Source: Pseudomonas salomonii (lineage in GTDB: Bacteria > Pseudomonadota > Gammaproteobacteria > Pseudomonadales > Pseudomonadaceae). From it: a stretch of 64,000 nt of DNA. Numbering within the stretch: position 1 is the first letter of the stretch; each line of letters opens with the position of its first letter. The position numbers were made by a program, and so were the translations under genes. The notes under the pieces were generated by a model. That model made no database searches. It was not told the DNA's origin and saw only the letters and a program-made list of their open reading frames with translations. Shown piece by piece: positions 17,431 through 26,371 of this stretch. The stretch lies in assembly GCF_900107155.1 (NCBI RefSeq), contig NZ_FNOX01000002.1, forward strand, positions 558,001 to 622,000, in the 5' to 3' direction.

Positions 17431-18885
17431 ATGACTGAGCACTTGAATCATTTCATCGAAGGTACGTCCTGCGAAGCCTTCGACCGTCGTCGTATCGACC
17501 TGGTCAGCCCCGTGACCGAGCAGGTGTATGGCAGCTCCGCGCGCGGCACCCGCGAGGACGTGGACCGTGCCGTGGCGGCTGCACGCCGGCAACTCGATGG
17601 TGGCGAGTGGAGCCAACTCGACGGCGCCCAGCGTGGCCGACTGTTGTCAAAACTGGCCGACCTGGTTGAGCGCGACAGTGAACGGCTGGCCGATCTGGAC
17701 GCCAACGCTATCGGACGCTCCCCCATCGAACCGCGCCGAATGGACCTGCCCAACGCGATTGCCAACCTGCGCGCCGCCGCCGGCTGGGCCAACCAACTCG
17801 AAGGTCGTACCATTCCCACCGGTGGCTACTTCGGCACCAAAACCCTGTCGTACACGGTGCGCGAACCCGTTGGCGTAGTGGGTGCCATCGTGCCCTGGAA
17901 CTCGCCGCTGATGATCACGGTGTGGAAGCTCGCCGCGTTGCTGGCGGCAGGCTGTACCGTCGTGATCAAACCATCGGAAGAAACCCCGCAGTCAGCCTTG
18001 CACCTGGCACTGCTGGCGCAGGAAGCCGGCTTCCCGGACGGCGTGATCAACGTGGTCACCGGCTACGGCAATGAAGTGGGTCGCGCCCTGTGCGAGCATC
18101 CGGATGTCGCCAAGATCAGCTTCACCGGCAGCCCCGAGGCCGGGCGCGAGATCCAGCGCACCGCCGGTGTGTTGTTCAAGCGCGTGGCCTTGGAGCTGGG
18201 CGGCAAGAGCCCACAGATTGTGTTTGACGATGCCTCCTTCGACGACGCCCTGCGCGGCTGTACGCTCGGTCTTTTCGCCAACCAGGGCCAGGTGTGTGCA
18301 GCCGGTTCGCGGATCCTGGTGCAGCGCAGCCTCGCCGAACGTTTCGGCGCCGCGCTGGCCGAGGCCGCACAGGCGGTGAACGTCGGCGATCCTCGAACGC
18401 CCGGCGTACAGATGGGTCCGGTGGCCAAGAAGGCGCAATTCGATCGCGTCAACCGCTACATTCAATTGGGCATCGACCAAGGCGCAACGCTGCTCGCCGG
18501 CGGCGTATCGGCCCCTGAGCAGGGCTGGTTCGTGCGGCCGACCATCTTCGCCAACGCCCGCAACGACATGGACATCGCCCGAGACGAGATCTTCGGTCCC
18601 GTCGGCACACTCATTACGTTCGACAGCGAAGATGAAGCGATCGCCCTGGCCAACGACAGCCGCTACGGCCTCGCGGCCACGGTCTGGACCAGCGACCTGG
18701 TGCGGGCGCACCGTGTCGCGGCGGCGATTAAAGCCGGCGCCGTGGGCATCAACTGCTGGAGCCCCTTGGACGCCAATCTGCCCTGGGGCGGCGTCAAGAC
18801 CAGCGGCATCGGGCGCGAAGGCGGGTTCAGCGGCGCGCTGGCCTACACCGAGGAGAAAGTCATCACCGTGCTGCTGCCGGGCTGA
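17431..18885 (+). CDS. NAD(P)-dependent aldehyde dehydrogenase
   Basis: A 484-residue ALDH-superfamily enzyme. Diagnostic elements: PWNSPLMI (cofactor site), VIKPSEETP with the nucleotide-binding Lys, FTGSPEAGREI, the general base Glu in LELGGKSPQIV, and the catalytic Cys in NQGQVCAAGSRI. The C-terminal E-F-GPV motif is present as DEIFGPVG. It is translated just after the aminotransferase, so it likely oxidises the aldehyde made by that enzyme to the acid. Substrate unknown. Confidence 0.92.
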   Translation: MTEHLNHFIEGTSCEAFDRRRIDLVSPVTEQVYGSSARGTREDVDRAVAAARRQLDGGEWSQLDGAQRGRLLSKLADLVERDSERLADLDANAIGRSPIEPRRMDLPNAIANLRAAAGWANQLEGRTIPTGGYFGTKTLSYTVREPVGVVGAIVPWNSPLMITVWKLAALLAAGCTVVIKPSEETPQSALHLALLAQEAGFPDGVINVVTGYGNEVGRALCEHPDVAKISFTGSPEAGREIQRTAGVLFKRVALELGGKSPQIVFDDASFDDALRGCTLGLFANQGQVCAAGSRILVQRSLAERFGAALAEAAQAVNVGDPRTPGVQMGPVAKKAQFDRVNRYIQLGIDQGATLLAGGVSAPEQGWFVRPTIFANARNDMDIARDEIFGPVGTLITFDSEDEAIALANDSRYGLAATVWTSDLVRAHRVAAAIKAGAVGINCWSPLDANLPWGGVKTSGIGREGGFSGALAYTEEKVITVLLPG

Positions 18886-18907
18886 GCGCACGCGCTGTCC
18901 TGACCGA

Positions 18908-18932
18908 GCCACCCTTCAACGTTGAGGGTGGC
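18908..18932. terminator. Hairpin between aldehyde dehydrogenase and cytochrome b561 genes
   Basis: GCCACCCTTCAAC and GTTGAGGGTGGC form a near-perfect stem across 18908-18932. No T-tract follows, so it may be a weak terminator or an mRNA-stability element between co-transcribed genes. Confidence 0.5.
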
Positions 18933-18967
18933 CATTGAACCGTGCTTCGCTCCGTGGAGAGCCTGAT

Positions 18968-19531
18968 ATGAACCCAATAGATCAACCGACAATCGATCGG
19001 TACCCGACCTCCCTGCGCGTGTTGCACTGGGTGCGTGCCGTGCTCGTCCTGGGCTTGCTGTGGGTCGGCTGGCACATGACCGGCATGAACGATGAAGTGG
19101 CGAGCAAATTCGAGCTCTATTATCCGTGGCACAAGTCCTTCGGGGTGTTGACGTTCCTGGTGGTCCTGACTCAGCTCGCCGTGCGTTTTCGCACCCCCAA
19201 GCTGCCGCAGCCACTGGAAACCCTGGCGGGGTATGAACGGTTCCTGTCCCGCCTGACCCAGCGCGTCATGTATGTACTGCTGGTGATCGTGCCGTTGATG
19301 GGCTATTCGATGTCGAGCACCTACACAATGAGCGACGGGGTGTTCTTTTTTGGGGTTAACCTGCCGGAGCTGTTGCCAAAGAATGACGATTGGTTCGCGG
19401 TGTTCCAATGGCTGCACAAAGTCCTCGCCTACACGTTGCTGGTCCTGATCGTGCTGCATGTGGCGGGCGCCCTCAAGCACCGCTTCTACGACCGCGACCC
19501 GCGCAACGACGTGTTGCGCCGCATGCTCTGA
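18968..19531 (+). CDS. Cytochrome b561 family protein
   Basis: The ATG at 18968 is favoured: GGAGAG lies about 7 bases upstream and the protein then opens MNPIDQPTIDRYPTSLRVLHW. 187 residues with four hydrophobic helices typical of bacterial (CybB-type) cytochrome b561, which carries two b haems in the inner membrane and passes electrons from quinol or to quinone. Likely haem ligands: His in RVLHWVRA (helix 1), His in YPWHKSFGVL (helix 2), His in FQWLHKVLAY (helix 3) and His in VLHVAGALKH (helix 4). It may accept electrons from the upstream catabolic steps, but that is inference. Confidence 0.85.
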   Translation: MNPIDQPTIDRYPTSLRVLHWVRAVLVLGLLWVGWHMTGMNDEVASKFELYYPWHKSFGVLTFLVVLTQLAVRFRTPKLPQPLETLAGYERFLSRLTQRVMYVLLVIVPLMGYSMSSTYTMSDGVFFFGVNLPELLPKNDDWFAVFQWLHKVLAYTLLVLIVLHVAGALKHRFYDRDPRNDVLRRML

Positions 19532-19596
19532 CAGGATGAAGCGTTGACGCAAAACGTCAACGCCTGCTCGGACCCGCAACAAACCTCAATGACGAC

Positions 19597-19794
19597 TCAT
19601 AACGTCGCCCACGCAATGAACTGCATGTACGTGCTGGTGGATGCGTCGCGGCTCTGCCGGCCACCGTTCCCCAGCCATTGCTGCGACTTGTAGAAACCGA
19701 CCAGCGGCGAGAGCGTGATGTTATCCGCGACGGCCCCATCCACCAACAGATCGACCTCCTGCGCAGCGAAATCCAGCTCATGGCGGCGGGAAAG
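19597..19794 (-). pseudogene. C-terminal fragment of an outer-membrane porin
   Basis: On the minus strand the frame from 19794 to the TGA at 19597-19599 reads 65 residues with alternating beta-strand periodicity: HELDFAAQ, DNITLSPLVGFYKSQQW and the end YMQFIAWATL. This is the pattern of the last strands of a large porin of the alginate-export/OprD-like kind, in which a strand-loop-strand ends in an aromatic/hydrophobic residue. An in-frame TAG at 19795-19797 and the absence of anything upstream show that the rest of the gene is gone. Family assignment is tentative. Confidence 0.5.
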
Positions 19795-19835
19795 CTATGC
19801 CCGGTCAGTTAAGAGATAGAACGGGCGACTAATAA

Positions 19836-19860
19836 CCTGTAGCGAGCGGGTTTGCCACAG
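19836..19860. repeat. REP-like element
   Basis: CCTGTAGCGAGCGGGTTTGC resembles one arm of the fluorescens-group REP palindrome. It lies between the porin remnant and the amidase terminus. Confidence 0.5.
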
Positions 19861-19919
19861 TTACAGTGTTCCTCCTTAACTGACTGGCATTAGCAAGGGC
19901 TGCCATTCCAACCGGCCGG

Positions 19920-21371
19920 TTAGCGCGCGGCATAGGCATTGATCGGCGGTATCCGCTGCCGCCAGGGCTGGGCCCGTTCCAACTGTGCGGCGAGGGCGAA
20001 CAGGGTATGTTCTTCTCCGAAACGAGCGGCGAAGTGCGCGCCCATCGGCAGCCCGGCCGCGCTCCAGTGCAACGGTACCGACATCGCCGGTTGCCCGCTG
20101 GCATTGAACAGCGCGGTGAACGGCGAGTAGCTATGGAAGCGCTCGATCAACTCATCCAGGCTCAGGCGGTCATCCTGCAGGTCCAGCTCGCCGATCAATA
20201 CGGGTTCACGGGCCAGGGTGGGTGTGAGGATCAGGTCGTAGTCCTGCATGAACACCGCCAGTTGACGGCCCAAGGCATGGATCCACTCCACCGCGCCGGC
20301 GTACTGCGCACCGCTGACCTCGCCCTTGCTGCGCAAGATGATCCGAGTACGGGCTTCCAGTTCCTCGGGCTGCACCACGAAGCCGCGCATCTGGCCCAAG
20401 ACGTCGACATAGTGACGGGTGCTGGCGCCAATGATGGTAAAGACCTGATCGAGAAATTCCGTCAGCACCACCGGCAGGTTCACCGGCTCGACACGGTGAC
20501 CCAGGGATTCGCACAGCCTGGCCGTCGCGCGCACGGACTCAAGCACCGTGCTGGACGTCGACCACGGCCCGAGTTGCTCCACCAGCGCAATACGCAACGG
20601 CCGTGGATCGCGTTGCAGCGCCGAGACATAGGGCTGTGCCTGCAAGGGCGCGGCATACGGCGCGCCCAGGTCGATACCCGCCGTCGCATCCAGCAACGCG
20701 GCACTGTCCCGTACCGACAAGGTGATGGCATGGGGCGTGCCCATCCCCGCCCAGCCTTCGCCGATCATCGGCCCCGAAGGCAACAACCCGCGACTCGGCT
20801 TGAGGCCGAACACCCCACAGCACGAAGCCGGTACGCGCAAAGACCCACCGCCGTCGTTGCCATGGGCGAACGGCACGACGCGCGCCGCCACCAGGGCTGC
20901 CGCGCCGCCGCTGGAGCCGCCCGCGCTGTGGCTGATGTTCCAGGGGTTGCGGGTGGCACCAAAGCGCGTGGACTCGGTGGAGTACGAGGTGCCGAATTCG
21001 GGCGAGGTGCTGGTGCCGACAATCACACAACCGGCACGGCGCAAACGCGTCACGAGTTCTGCGTCGAAGTGGGCGCGCGCGCCTCCCTGCGCCCGGGAAC
21101 CATTGGTCATCGCCGCGCCGTTGACCGGTGAGAACAGGTCCTTGATCAAGGTCGGCACGCCGGCAAACACCCCGTCACCGGACCGCGTTGTGCGTGCGGC
21201 CTCACGGGCCGAATCGTACAAGCGCTCGGCCACGGCGTTGAGCTGCGGTTCGACCCGTTCGATGCGATCGATGACCGCCTCCAGCAGTTCGCCGGGTTGT
21301 AGCTCACCACGCCGGAGCCACTCGGCCAATCCCGTGGCGTCTTCGGTGTCCAGCAGGTTGTGGATGTCCAT
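19920..21371 (-). CDS. Amidase signature-family enzyme
   Basis: The start ATG at 21371 has GAGGAG 7 bases upstream and gives MDIHNLLDTEDATG; 483 residues. The amidase signature core is clear: catalytic Lys in PTLIKDLFSP (about 73-82), the Ser-rich segment SAGGSSGGAAALVAARV with both catalytic serines, and GNDGGGSLRVPASCCGVFGLKP. Such enzymes hydrolyse amides to acid and ammonia. Last gene of a minus-strand operon with an outer-membrane protein and an MFS transporter, 16 bases behind the latter, so the amide is probably imported by those. Substrate unknown. Confidence 0.9.
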   Translation of the reverse strand: MDIHNLLDTEDATGLAEWLRRGELQPGELLEAVIDRIERVEPQLNAVAERLYDSAREAARTTRSGDGVFAGVPTLIKDLFSPVNGAAMTNGSRAQGGARAHFDAELVTRLRRAGCVIVGTSTSPEFGTSYSTESTRFGATRNPWNISHSAGGSSGGAAALVAARVVPFAHGNDGGGSLRVPASCCGVFGLKPSRGLLPSGPMIGEGWAGMGTPHAITLSVRDSAALLDATAGIDLGAPYAAPLQAQPYVSALQRDPRPLRIALVEQLGPWSTSSTVLESVRATARLCESLGHRVEPVNLPVVLTEFLDQVFTIIGASTRHYVDVLGQMRGFVVQPEELEARTRIILRSKGEVSGAQYAGAVEWIHALGRQLAVFMQDYDLILTPTLAREPVLIGELDLQDDRLSLDELIERFHSYSPFTALFNASGQPAMSVPLHWSAAGLPMGAHFAARFGEEHTLFALAAQLERAQPWRQRIPPINAYAAR

Positions 21372-21387
21372 TTTGATCTCCTCTTGA

Positions 21388-22620
21388 TTACGAATGACTT
21401 GAGCCGAAAGTACGGGGAGCCGTCTTGCGTCGCGCTTGCAGGCCTGCGAGCGCCCAGACCAGGGCCGAAGCCACACTGGCGAAGGCCAGCCATAGGATGG
21501 ATAGGCGCAGGTCGCCCGAGTAGGCACTCAGCAGCGCCACCACCAACGGGCTGACAAATTGGCCGAAATACAGACAGGCGGTGAACCCGCCCAAACCGCG
21601 CCCGCGGGTCCTGGCAGTCAAGGCATTCATCACCGGTGCCATCGCGTTGGGCACCAGCAGCCCGGCGCCCAGGCCGTGAATCAGCACCGCCAGCAATACC
21701 GCGTTGTAGCTTTGCCCGCGCATCAGCAGCCACAGTCCCGCCCCCAGTAATGTCAGGAGCAACGCATTGCAACCGGCGATACCGATGCGGCGGCGCAGCA
21801 GCGGCCAGGCCAGCGAACCGCCGAGGGTCGCCAGCAGGCTCAACCCCGCCGACAGCCCGATCAGTGTGCTCGACGTCACGCCCAGGCCGACCAGCAGAAT
21901 CGGCGCCTGGATCGGTACGACAAACGTCAGGACCATACCGCTGAGAATCAGCAGGTAACCGAGCACCAAGGACAGCATCGCCACCCGCCCCTCGTCAGGC
22001 ACATCAAGGAATTGCCGGCTGGCCCCGGGTTCCCAAAGCACCTTCAACATCGCGGGCACCAGCAGCAACGGCAGCAGGTACAGCAGGAACGGCTGGCGCC
22101 AGGAATGTTCGCCCAGCGCCCCACCCACCACGAAGAACAGCGCCCCCACCAGCCCGATGGTCACCACTTGCCGATTGACGTAATGCATGCGCTCCTCGCC
22201 GTGCCAATAGTCGGCGATCAGCGCAGCGCAACAGGTCATGACCGCAGCTTCGGCGCAGCCGAACAACAGACGTATACCCACGATGGTCGGCAAATGATCG
22301 AGTACTGCCGGCAGCGCGCCGAGCACGGCATACAAGAGAGTGGCGATGATCAGGAGGGGCTTGCGCCCTACTCGGTCGGCCAACCATCCGGCCAACGGCG
22401 CGCACAATGCAATCGCCAGTGCCGGCCCGGTGACCACCAGCGGCACCAGCAAGTCGGCGCGCGATTCCAGCGGGCCAAACTCGGCGCCAAGCTTGGGCAG
22501 CACCGGCGCCACCATGACCGCGCCCATGACGGTCAAGCTACTGCCCAGCATCAGCACCAGCCCTTCGCGACGCCCGATGGCTTGACGGGGTAACGCACAA
22601 TCAGAACGGAATGGGTTCAT
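21388..22620 (-). CDS. MFS transporter, DHA1-like 12-helix type
   Basis: The ATG at 22620 yields a 410-residue protein starting MNPFRSDCALPRQ, 10 bases after the outer-membrane gene stop; the longer frame overlaps that gene and is less likely. Motif A is visible in GWLADRVGRKPLLII (about 82-96) and the first helix carries LGSSLTVMGAVMVAPVLPKLG. Twelve hydrophobic segments. Genes on either side encode an outer-membrane channel-like protein and an amidase, so uptake of an amide-bearing compound is plausible. Export cannot be excluded. Confidence 0.87.
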   Translation of the reverse strand: MNPFRSDCALPRQAIGRREGLVLMLGSSLTVMGAVMVAPVLPKLGAEFGPLESRADLLVPLVVTGPALAIALCAPLAGWLADRVGRKPLLIIATLLYAVLGALPAVLDHLPTIVGIRLLFGCAEAAVMTCCAALIADYWHGEERMHYVNRQVVTIGLVGALFFVVGGALGEHSWRQPFLLYLLPLLLVPAMLKVLWEPGASRQFLDVPDEGRVAMLSLVLGYLLILSGMVLTFVVPIQAPILLVGLGVTSSTLIGLSAGLSLLATLGGSLAWPLLRRRIGIAGCNALLLTLLGAGLWLLMRGQSYNAVLLAVLIHGLGAGLLVPNAMAPVMNALTARTRGRGLGGFTACLYFGQFVSPLVVALLSAYSGDLRLSILWLAFASVASALVWALAGLQARRKTAPRTFGSSHS

Positions 22621-22630
22621 GGCCAGCCCC

Positions 22631-23563
22631 TCAGAAACTTTGAGAAATACGCAGCGCCACGGTGTAACCCTCGGCGCGGTTGCGGGCATCTGTTTCCTTG
22701 TAGGCATGCAGCCAGATGGGCGGCAGCCCGGGCGCGATGTAGCTCACCGCTGGCCCGACCGCCAACACCCGTGCACGGTTGCCCGATTGCAGCCCCGGCG
22801 CGTCGTCATCGCTGAATTGGCGGTAGTAGTAACCGCCCAGGCCCAGGGTCCAAGGCCCCACGTGTTGGCCCACAGCAAATTCGTGGCGGTACTCGACACC
22901 GTTTTTGTAGTCGGTCGCGGGGTTGCGGGTGTTGACGTCGACTTCAAAGCTTGAAGACACCTCGAAGCCACTGTCGGTGATGTAAGTAGCGTTGACGATC
23001 GGCGAGAACGCCCAGTGGTTGAGCCCTGGAGATACCAGGCGATTCTTGTCGTAGTCGCCGGTGGGCGCCTGGATCTGCAATTGGGTGTTGATGAACAGAT
23101 TCGGCGATAGATTCCATTGCAGGATCACCGGCAAAAACTGCACGTCGGCCAGTCGAAACGGGTCGGCTTCCAGGTGCAACGGCCCGACCGATGTCTGGAC
23201 CTTCATGGAAGCGTCCATCTTGAAAAACGGCACCACCATCCCGTATCCGTAGCTTGCGCCCAACACGGTGTGATCCGTCATGTGCATATAGGCCGCTGCG
23301 ATGGACAGCACATCCAGTGAAAGATGGTTGTCGACCGCGCGCCCGCTGCGGTCCTTCTGCACATTGGCCGAATAGAACCCCGTTCGCAGCCCAACGGTCC
23401 CATAAGGCGTGGCCGGTGGCATCATCCCTGCACCGAAGTCATACACACCGACCGCTGTGGTCGGCGCGCCGTTCTCGGTGGCCTGGGCGCCGGCACAGCA
23501 ACCGAGCAGGCCCAGGGTGAACAGCGTCAGACGTACGGCGTTTGCATTATTGTTGTTGATCAT
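22631..23563 (-). CDS. Outer-membrane protein of the phenol MetA-degradation (PF13557) type
   Basis: 310 residues. A signal peptide (about 1-28, ending AGAQA-TE) is followed by beta-strand-rich sequence. Elements such as LQIQAPTGDYDKNRL (about 163-177) and a C-terminal strand ending in RISQSF (terminal Phe) match the outer-membrane family often found in aromatic, phenol and nitrile catabolic clusters, thought to help substrate entry. First structural gene of the OMP-MFS-amidase operon. A second member of the same family sits in the nitrile operon at 28081. Confidence 0.83.
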   Translation of the reverse strand: MINNNNANAVRLTLFTLGLLGCCAGAQATENGAPTTAVGVYDFGAGMMPPATPYGTVGLRTGFYSANVQKDRSGRAVDNHLSLDVLSIAAAYMHMTDHTVLGASYGYGMVVPFFKMDASMKVQTSVGPLHLEADPFRLADVQFLPVILQWNLSPNLFINTQLQIQAPTGDYDKNRLVSPGLNHWAFSPIVNATYITDSGFEVSSSFEVDVNTRNPATDYKNGVEYRHEFAVGQHVGPWTLGLGGYYYRQFSDDDAPGLQSGNRARVLAVGPAVSYIAPGLPPIWLHAYKETDARNRAEGYTVALRISQSF

Positions 23564-23631
23564 CGAATACCCCTCCCATCAAGTGGTGTGGGCCATCCTA
23601 TTGAGCAACGCCGTGAGCGGGTTATCCGTTT

Positions 23632-24624
23632 TCAGCAGAGTTGAGTACGCCGCAGGGTCTGCGAAGGGCTTTCGCCAAACAGGGTGCGGTAATCGCCAGA
23701 GAACCGGCTCAGATGCCAGAACCCCCAGCGTGCCGCCACGGCCTGAACACCTTCCGATGGCGTGCCCGCTCGCAGTTCACGTCGCACTGCATTGAGGCGC
23801 AATGCACGCAAATATGCCACCGGGTTGATCCCCAGGGTTTCCTGGAAACAGTACTGGAGTTTGCGCCGGCTGGCACCGATGTGGTTGCACAGGTCCAGGA
23901 TCGACAACGGCTCGTCGAGATGGCTCAGCGCGTATTCGCGAGCGCGGTCGACCATCCTTTTACGCGCGGTGGGGTTGAGGGGCGGCGCCTGATCCGGCGC
24001 AATCAGTTCCAGCACATGCAGCATCACTGTGTCGCGTATGCCGCGGCGGATCGCGTCGTGCCCCAGCAATGCATCACGCCCTTGATCGCGACCGGCCAGT
24101 TCATCGAACAATGCCGTAAGTTCATACTGCACAGTCGAGTCACCCAGGCGGTAACACTTGGGAATATCGGTAATTCGAAAGGCGCTGCCCTGGCGCTCCA
24201 GGACATATTCCAGCACGCGCTCGTCAATCGCCACGTTGAGCAAGTCAAGGTGTTGGGGAGTGTGTATCTCGGGCAGGTTATGCCCGTGGACGACCAATAG
24301 GCTGGGGTCGTGAATCGGATGCCCCGAGCAGTACACCGGGCCGTCAGCACTCAACGGCAAGCTGAAAGTGATTGACCCTTCCCAAGCCGATCCGCTCTTG
24401 ATCATGGCCTGATTAGAGCGGTCGCGTGCCAGTTGCATCCAGTCCAAACGGAACTCGGTCAGCTCGCCTTCAAAGATCCCCGGCGATAACTGATCATAGC
24501 GAAGCTCCCAGCCGGGCATGTTCCGAGCGTGCTCATCGATGTCAATCGTCAGGAAACGCTGGAGGGGCGATGCCGTCCGCACCTTGCTGGAAACCGTCGG
24601 CATCAGCTCATTTTTGTTGTGCAT
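23632..24624 (-). CDS. AraC-family regulator of the OMP-MFS-amidase operon
   Basis: 330 residues with a C-terminal double HTH domain: LSILDLCNHIGASRRKLQYC (about 238-257) and AVAARWGFWHLSRFSGDY (about 292-309), then the family end FGESPSQTLRR. It is related in both halves to the regulator at 14800-15816, so the two are paralogues of the EutR-like subgroup. Lying 68 bases upstream of the outer-membrane gene on the same strand, it is probably the local activator. Confidence 0.88.
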   Translation of the reverse strand: MHNKNELMPTVSSKVRTASPLQRFLTIDIDEHARNMPGWELRYDQLSPGIFEGELTEFRLDWMQLARDRSNQAMIKSGSAWEGSITFSLPLSADGPVYCSGHPIHDPSLLVVHGHNLPEIHTPQHLDLLNVAIDERVLEYVLERQGSAFRITDIPKCYRLGDSTVQYELTALFDELAGRDQGRDALLGHDAIRRGIRDTVMLHVLELIAPDQAPPLNPTARKRMVDRAREYALSHLDEPLSILDLCNHIGASRRKLQYCFQETLGINPVAYLRALRLNAVRRELRAGTPSEGVQAVAARWGFWHLSRFSGDYRTLFGESPSQTLRRTQLC

Positions 24625-24727
24625 GGACCTGACCTTTTTCAGTTACAAGGCTTACAGGTCACCTACAACGCAAGTTCCATTCCGAACTCAGGACAGGCCG
24701 CACATTTGTGCCGAAAATGGATAGTGA

Positions 24728-24756
24728 GACGGGCAAGCTCGCTCGCCTTTTGTAGG
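24728..24756. repeat. REP-like element
   Basis: GGGCAAGCTCGCTCGCC followed by TTTTGTAGGA is a degenerate form of the fluorescens-group REP core. Confidence 0.45.
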
Positions 24757-24814
24757 ACGTCTCATTTCACCAAAGCCTCACCGTTGAGGCTACCTGCCTA
24801 TTACTCTGCCTGGA

Positions 24815-25083
24815 TCATCGCAGGCGAGCGCGAAGCGGCTCAACCTTTAGCAACTGCATCTGCTGGCGATAGTCATCCGTGACCTGGCGTGACTGACTGC
24901 TGGTGCTGACACGCGGGGTAATCAGCACGATCAGTTCGGTACGCGCCTTGGACTTGCTGGCAGCGCCAAACAACCAGCGCAGGTCGGGGATTTTGCCAGG
25001 ATAAGGTACCGACGTGCCGCTTTCAGCATTGTCCTGCTTGACCAGCCCCCATCCCGCCGCCACCGGCTTAACCTCAGGACGTG
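24815..25083 (-). pseudogene. C-terminal fragment of a type II secretion-type secretin
   Basis: From about 25083 down to the stop at 24815 the minus strand reads RPEVKPVAAGWGLV, then SGTSVPYPGKIPDLRWLFG and SKSKARTELIVLITPRV. This is the end of the secretin domain of GspD-like proteins (V-PLLGDIP-LG-LF and R-ELIVLITPR-V), plus a short tail. Only about 90 of some 700 residues survive and no other secretion gene is nearby, so this is a transferred or rearranged scrap. Confidence 0.75.
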
Positions 25084-25400
25084 CATCACCTCGGCGCGAG
25101 CGGTTCTCTGATCTACCTTCAGATCAAACATCACTTGATCGAGGTAGCTTTCATAATTGGTCTCAATACTAGGACCATACCTTTCGTCTTCAGGGGCCGC
25201 CTTAGCGATACACAAGTGGCACAGGCCCATTCGGTAGTCGCAAGTTGAAATGTACTCACGACCCCGATAGCCTTTAGGCGTTGCCCGAGCAGGCTGAGCA
25301 TCCATTTCTTTCTGCTTTTCCATAAACCAGGGAAATCCATACCCTTCCAGTGGATGACCAGGTTCGGGGCACATCCGGAGGCTTGCCTTCAATGATTTGA
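25075..25400 (-). pseudogene. Fragment of an unidentified protein joined to the secretin scrap
   Basis: In a different frame from the secretin fragment, the minus strand reads a soluble, plausible protein piece. It contains PLEGYGFPWFMEKQKEMDAQ, then TCDYRMGLCHLCIAKAAPED and SYLDQVMFDLKVDQRTARAE. The spaced cysteines (C-x6-C-x2-C) could bind zinc. It has no start, and its end merges into the secretin sequence at about 25080. I do not recognise the parent family. Confidence 0.45.
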
Positions 25401-25435
25401 AAAAGATGCCTCCAGTCTTAGCTCCAGCACTTCCT

Positions 25436-26371
25436 TCAATTGCGGCGTAAAAGCGTATTCGGCGCCACACCAAACGCCTTGCGAAACGCATGGCTGAAAT
25501 GAGAAAAGTCAGAAAACCCGAAGTCCAGCGCCGCCTCGGACACACTGCGTACCTGGCCGCGTTCAATTGCTTCACGGCTGGCATTCAGGCGCTCTTTCCA
25601 GATCTCTGCAACGGGGGTTTTCTGGTAGCGTGCGAAGGCCCGCGTAACGGTTCGGGTGGACACGTTGTGGGCCTTGGCGATGGCTTCAATGGACAGGTCC
25701 GGCTCGGCCAGGTGTCGCTGGATGTACTTCATAATGCGGCCGTAGAGGTCCATCTCCTGATGGCTCGTCTTCAGGTCCTGGAGTTCCAGGCTGATCACAA
25801 GCAGGTCCAGCAAAGCACTTGAGTAACGCTTGGAGATGCGCTCATCCTGCAACGACGCTGGCGTGCTCGCGGCCTGATGCAACATTTCGCGCAACGGAAC
25901 TACACCAGGGCGCCGGTCGTCGAGGACCATTGCGGTGAACTCCGCAATACGCGGCAAACGCTCGGTAAGCAACGCTCGCGGAATACGGATCAAGTGGTTT
26001 TCGGTACCACCCAGGCTGAAGCGAAACGCTTGAGTTGCGTCATAAAGAAACAAATCACCCATTGCCAGGCTGGCTTTTCTGGCACCTTGTTCTATTTGGC
26101 CGTGGCCATTTCGAGCGAAACCCAACCATAAATCCTCGGCCGGACCGCTGCGCAGGTGCCGCTCGGAACGCTCCCAGTGATGCATCGGCGATGACAGCGA
26201 ACAGATGTCCAGCTCGCCGACCGTATTGATGGCGAGCGCGCCATCAAAGCTGCTCTGGGACAAGGGTTTGCTATCGGCCGCCAGACAATGCCGGCAGACC
26301 ACTTCTTTCCAATAATCAAACCGACGTGCTGCGGGAACGGCAAGGGTCGAATACTGAGCGCTCGGATTCAT
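25436..26371 (-). CDS. AraC/XylS-family regulator, probable activator of the aldoxime-nitrile operon
   Basis: 311 residues. The N-terminal half (about 1-190) looks like the AraC-binding-like sensor of the NhaR/XylS-related group (MNPSAQYSTLAVPAARRFDYWKEVV opening region). The C-terminal half has helix-turn-helix units LSIEAIAKAHNVSTRTVTRA (about 225-244) and SEAALDFGFSDFSHFSHAF (about 277-295), ending in the family motif FGVAPN. It is divergent from the aldoxime dehydratase gene across a 565-base region. AraC/XylS regulators of this position control known aldoxime/nitrile clusters, so that role is likely. Confidence 0.85.
   Translation of the reverse strand: MNPSAQYSTLAVPAARRFDYWKEVVCRHCLAADSKPLSQSSFDGALAINTVGELDICSLSSPMHHWERSERHLRSGPAEDLWLGFARNGHGQIEQGARKASLAMGDLFLYDATQAFRFSLGGTENHLIRIPRALLTERLPRIAEFTAMVLDDRRPGVVPLREMLHQAASTPASLQDERISKRYSSALLDLLVISLELQDLKTSHQEMDLYGRIMKYIQRHLAEPDLSIEAIAKAHNVSTRTVTRAFARYQKTPVAEIWKERLNASREAIERGQVRSVSEAALDFGFSDFSHFSHAFRKAFGVAPNTLLRRN

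Noticed and set aside
20007..21131. Plus-strand open frame opposite the amidase
   Set aside because: Antisense shadow; the amidase signature is on the minus strand.
24931..25584. 217-codon open frame taken as one gene
   Set aside because: It starts inside the AraC gene, runs through the unknown fragment and ends in the wrong frame of the secretin scrap, so it is a mosaic rather than a gene.
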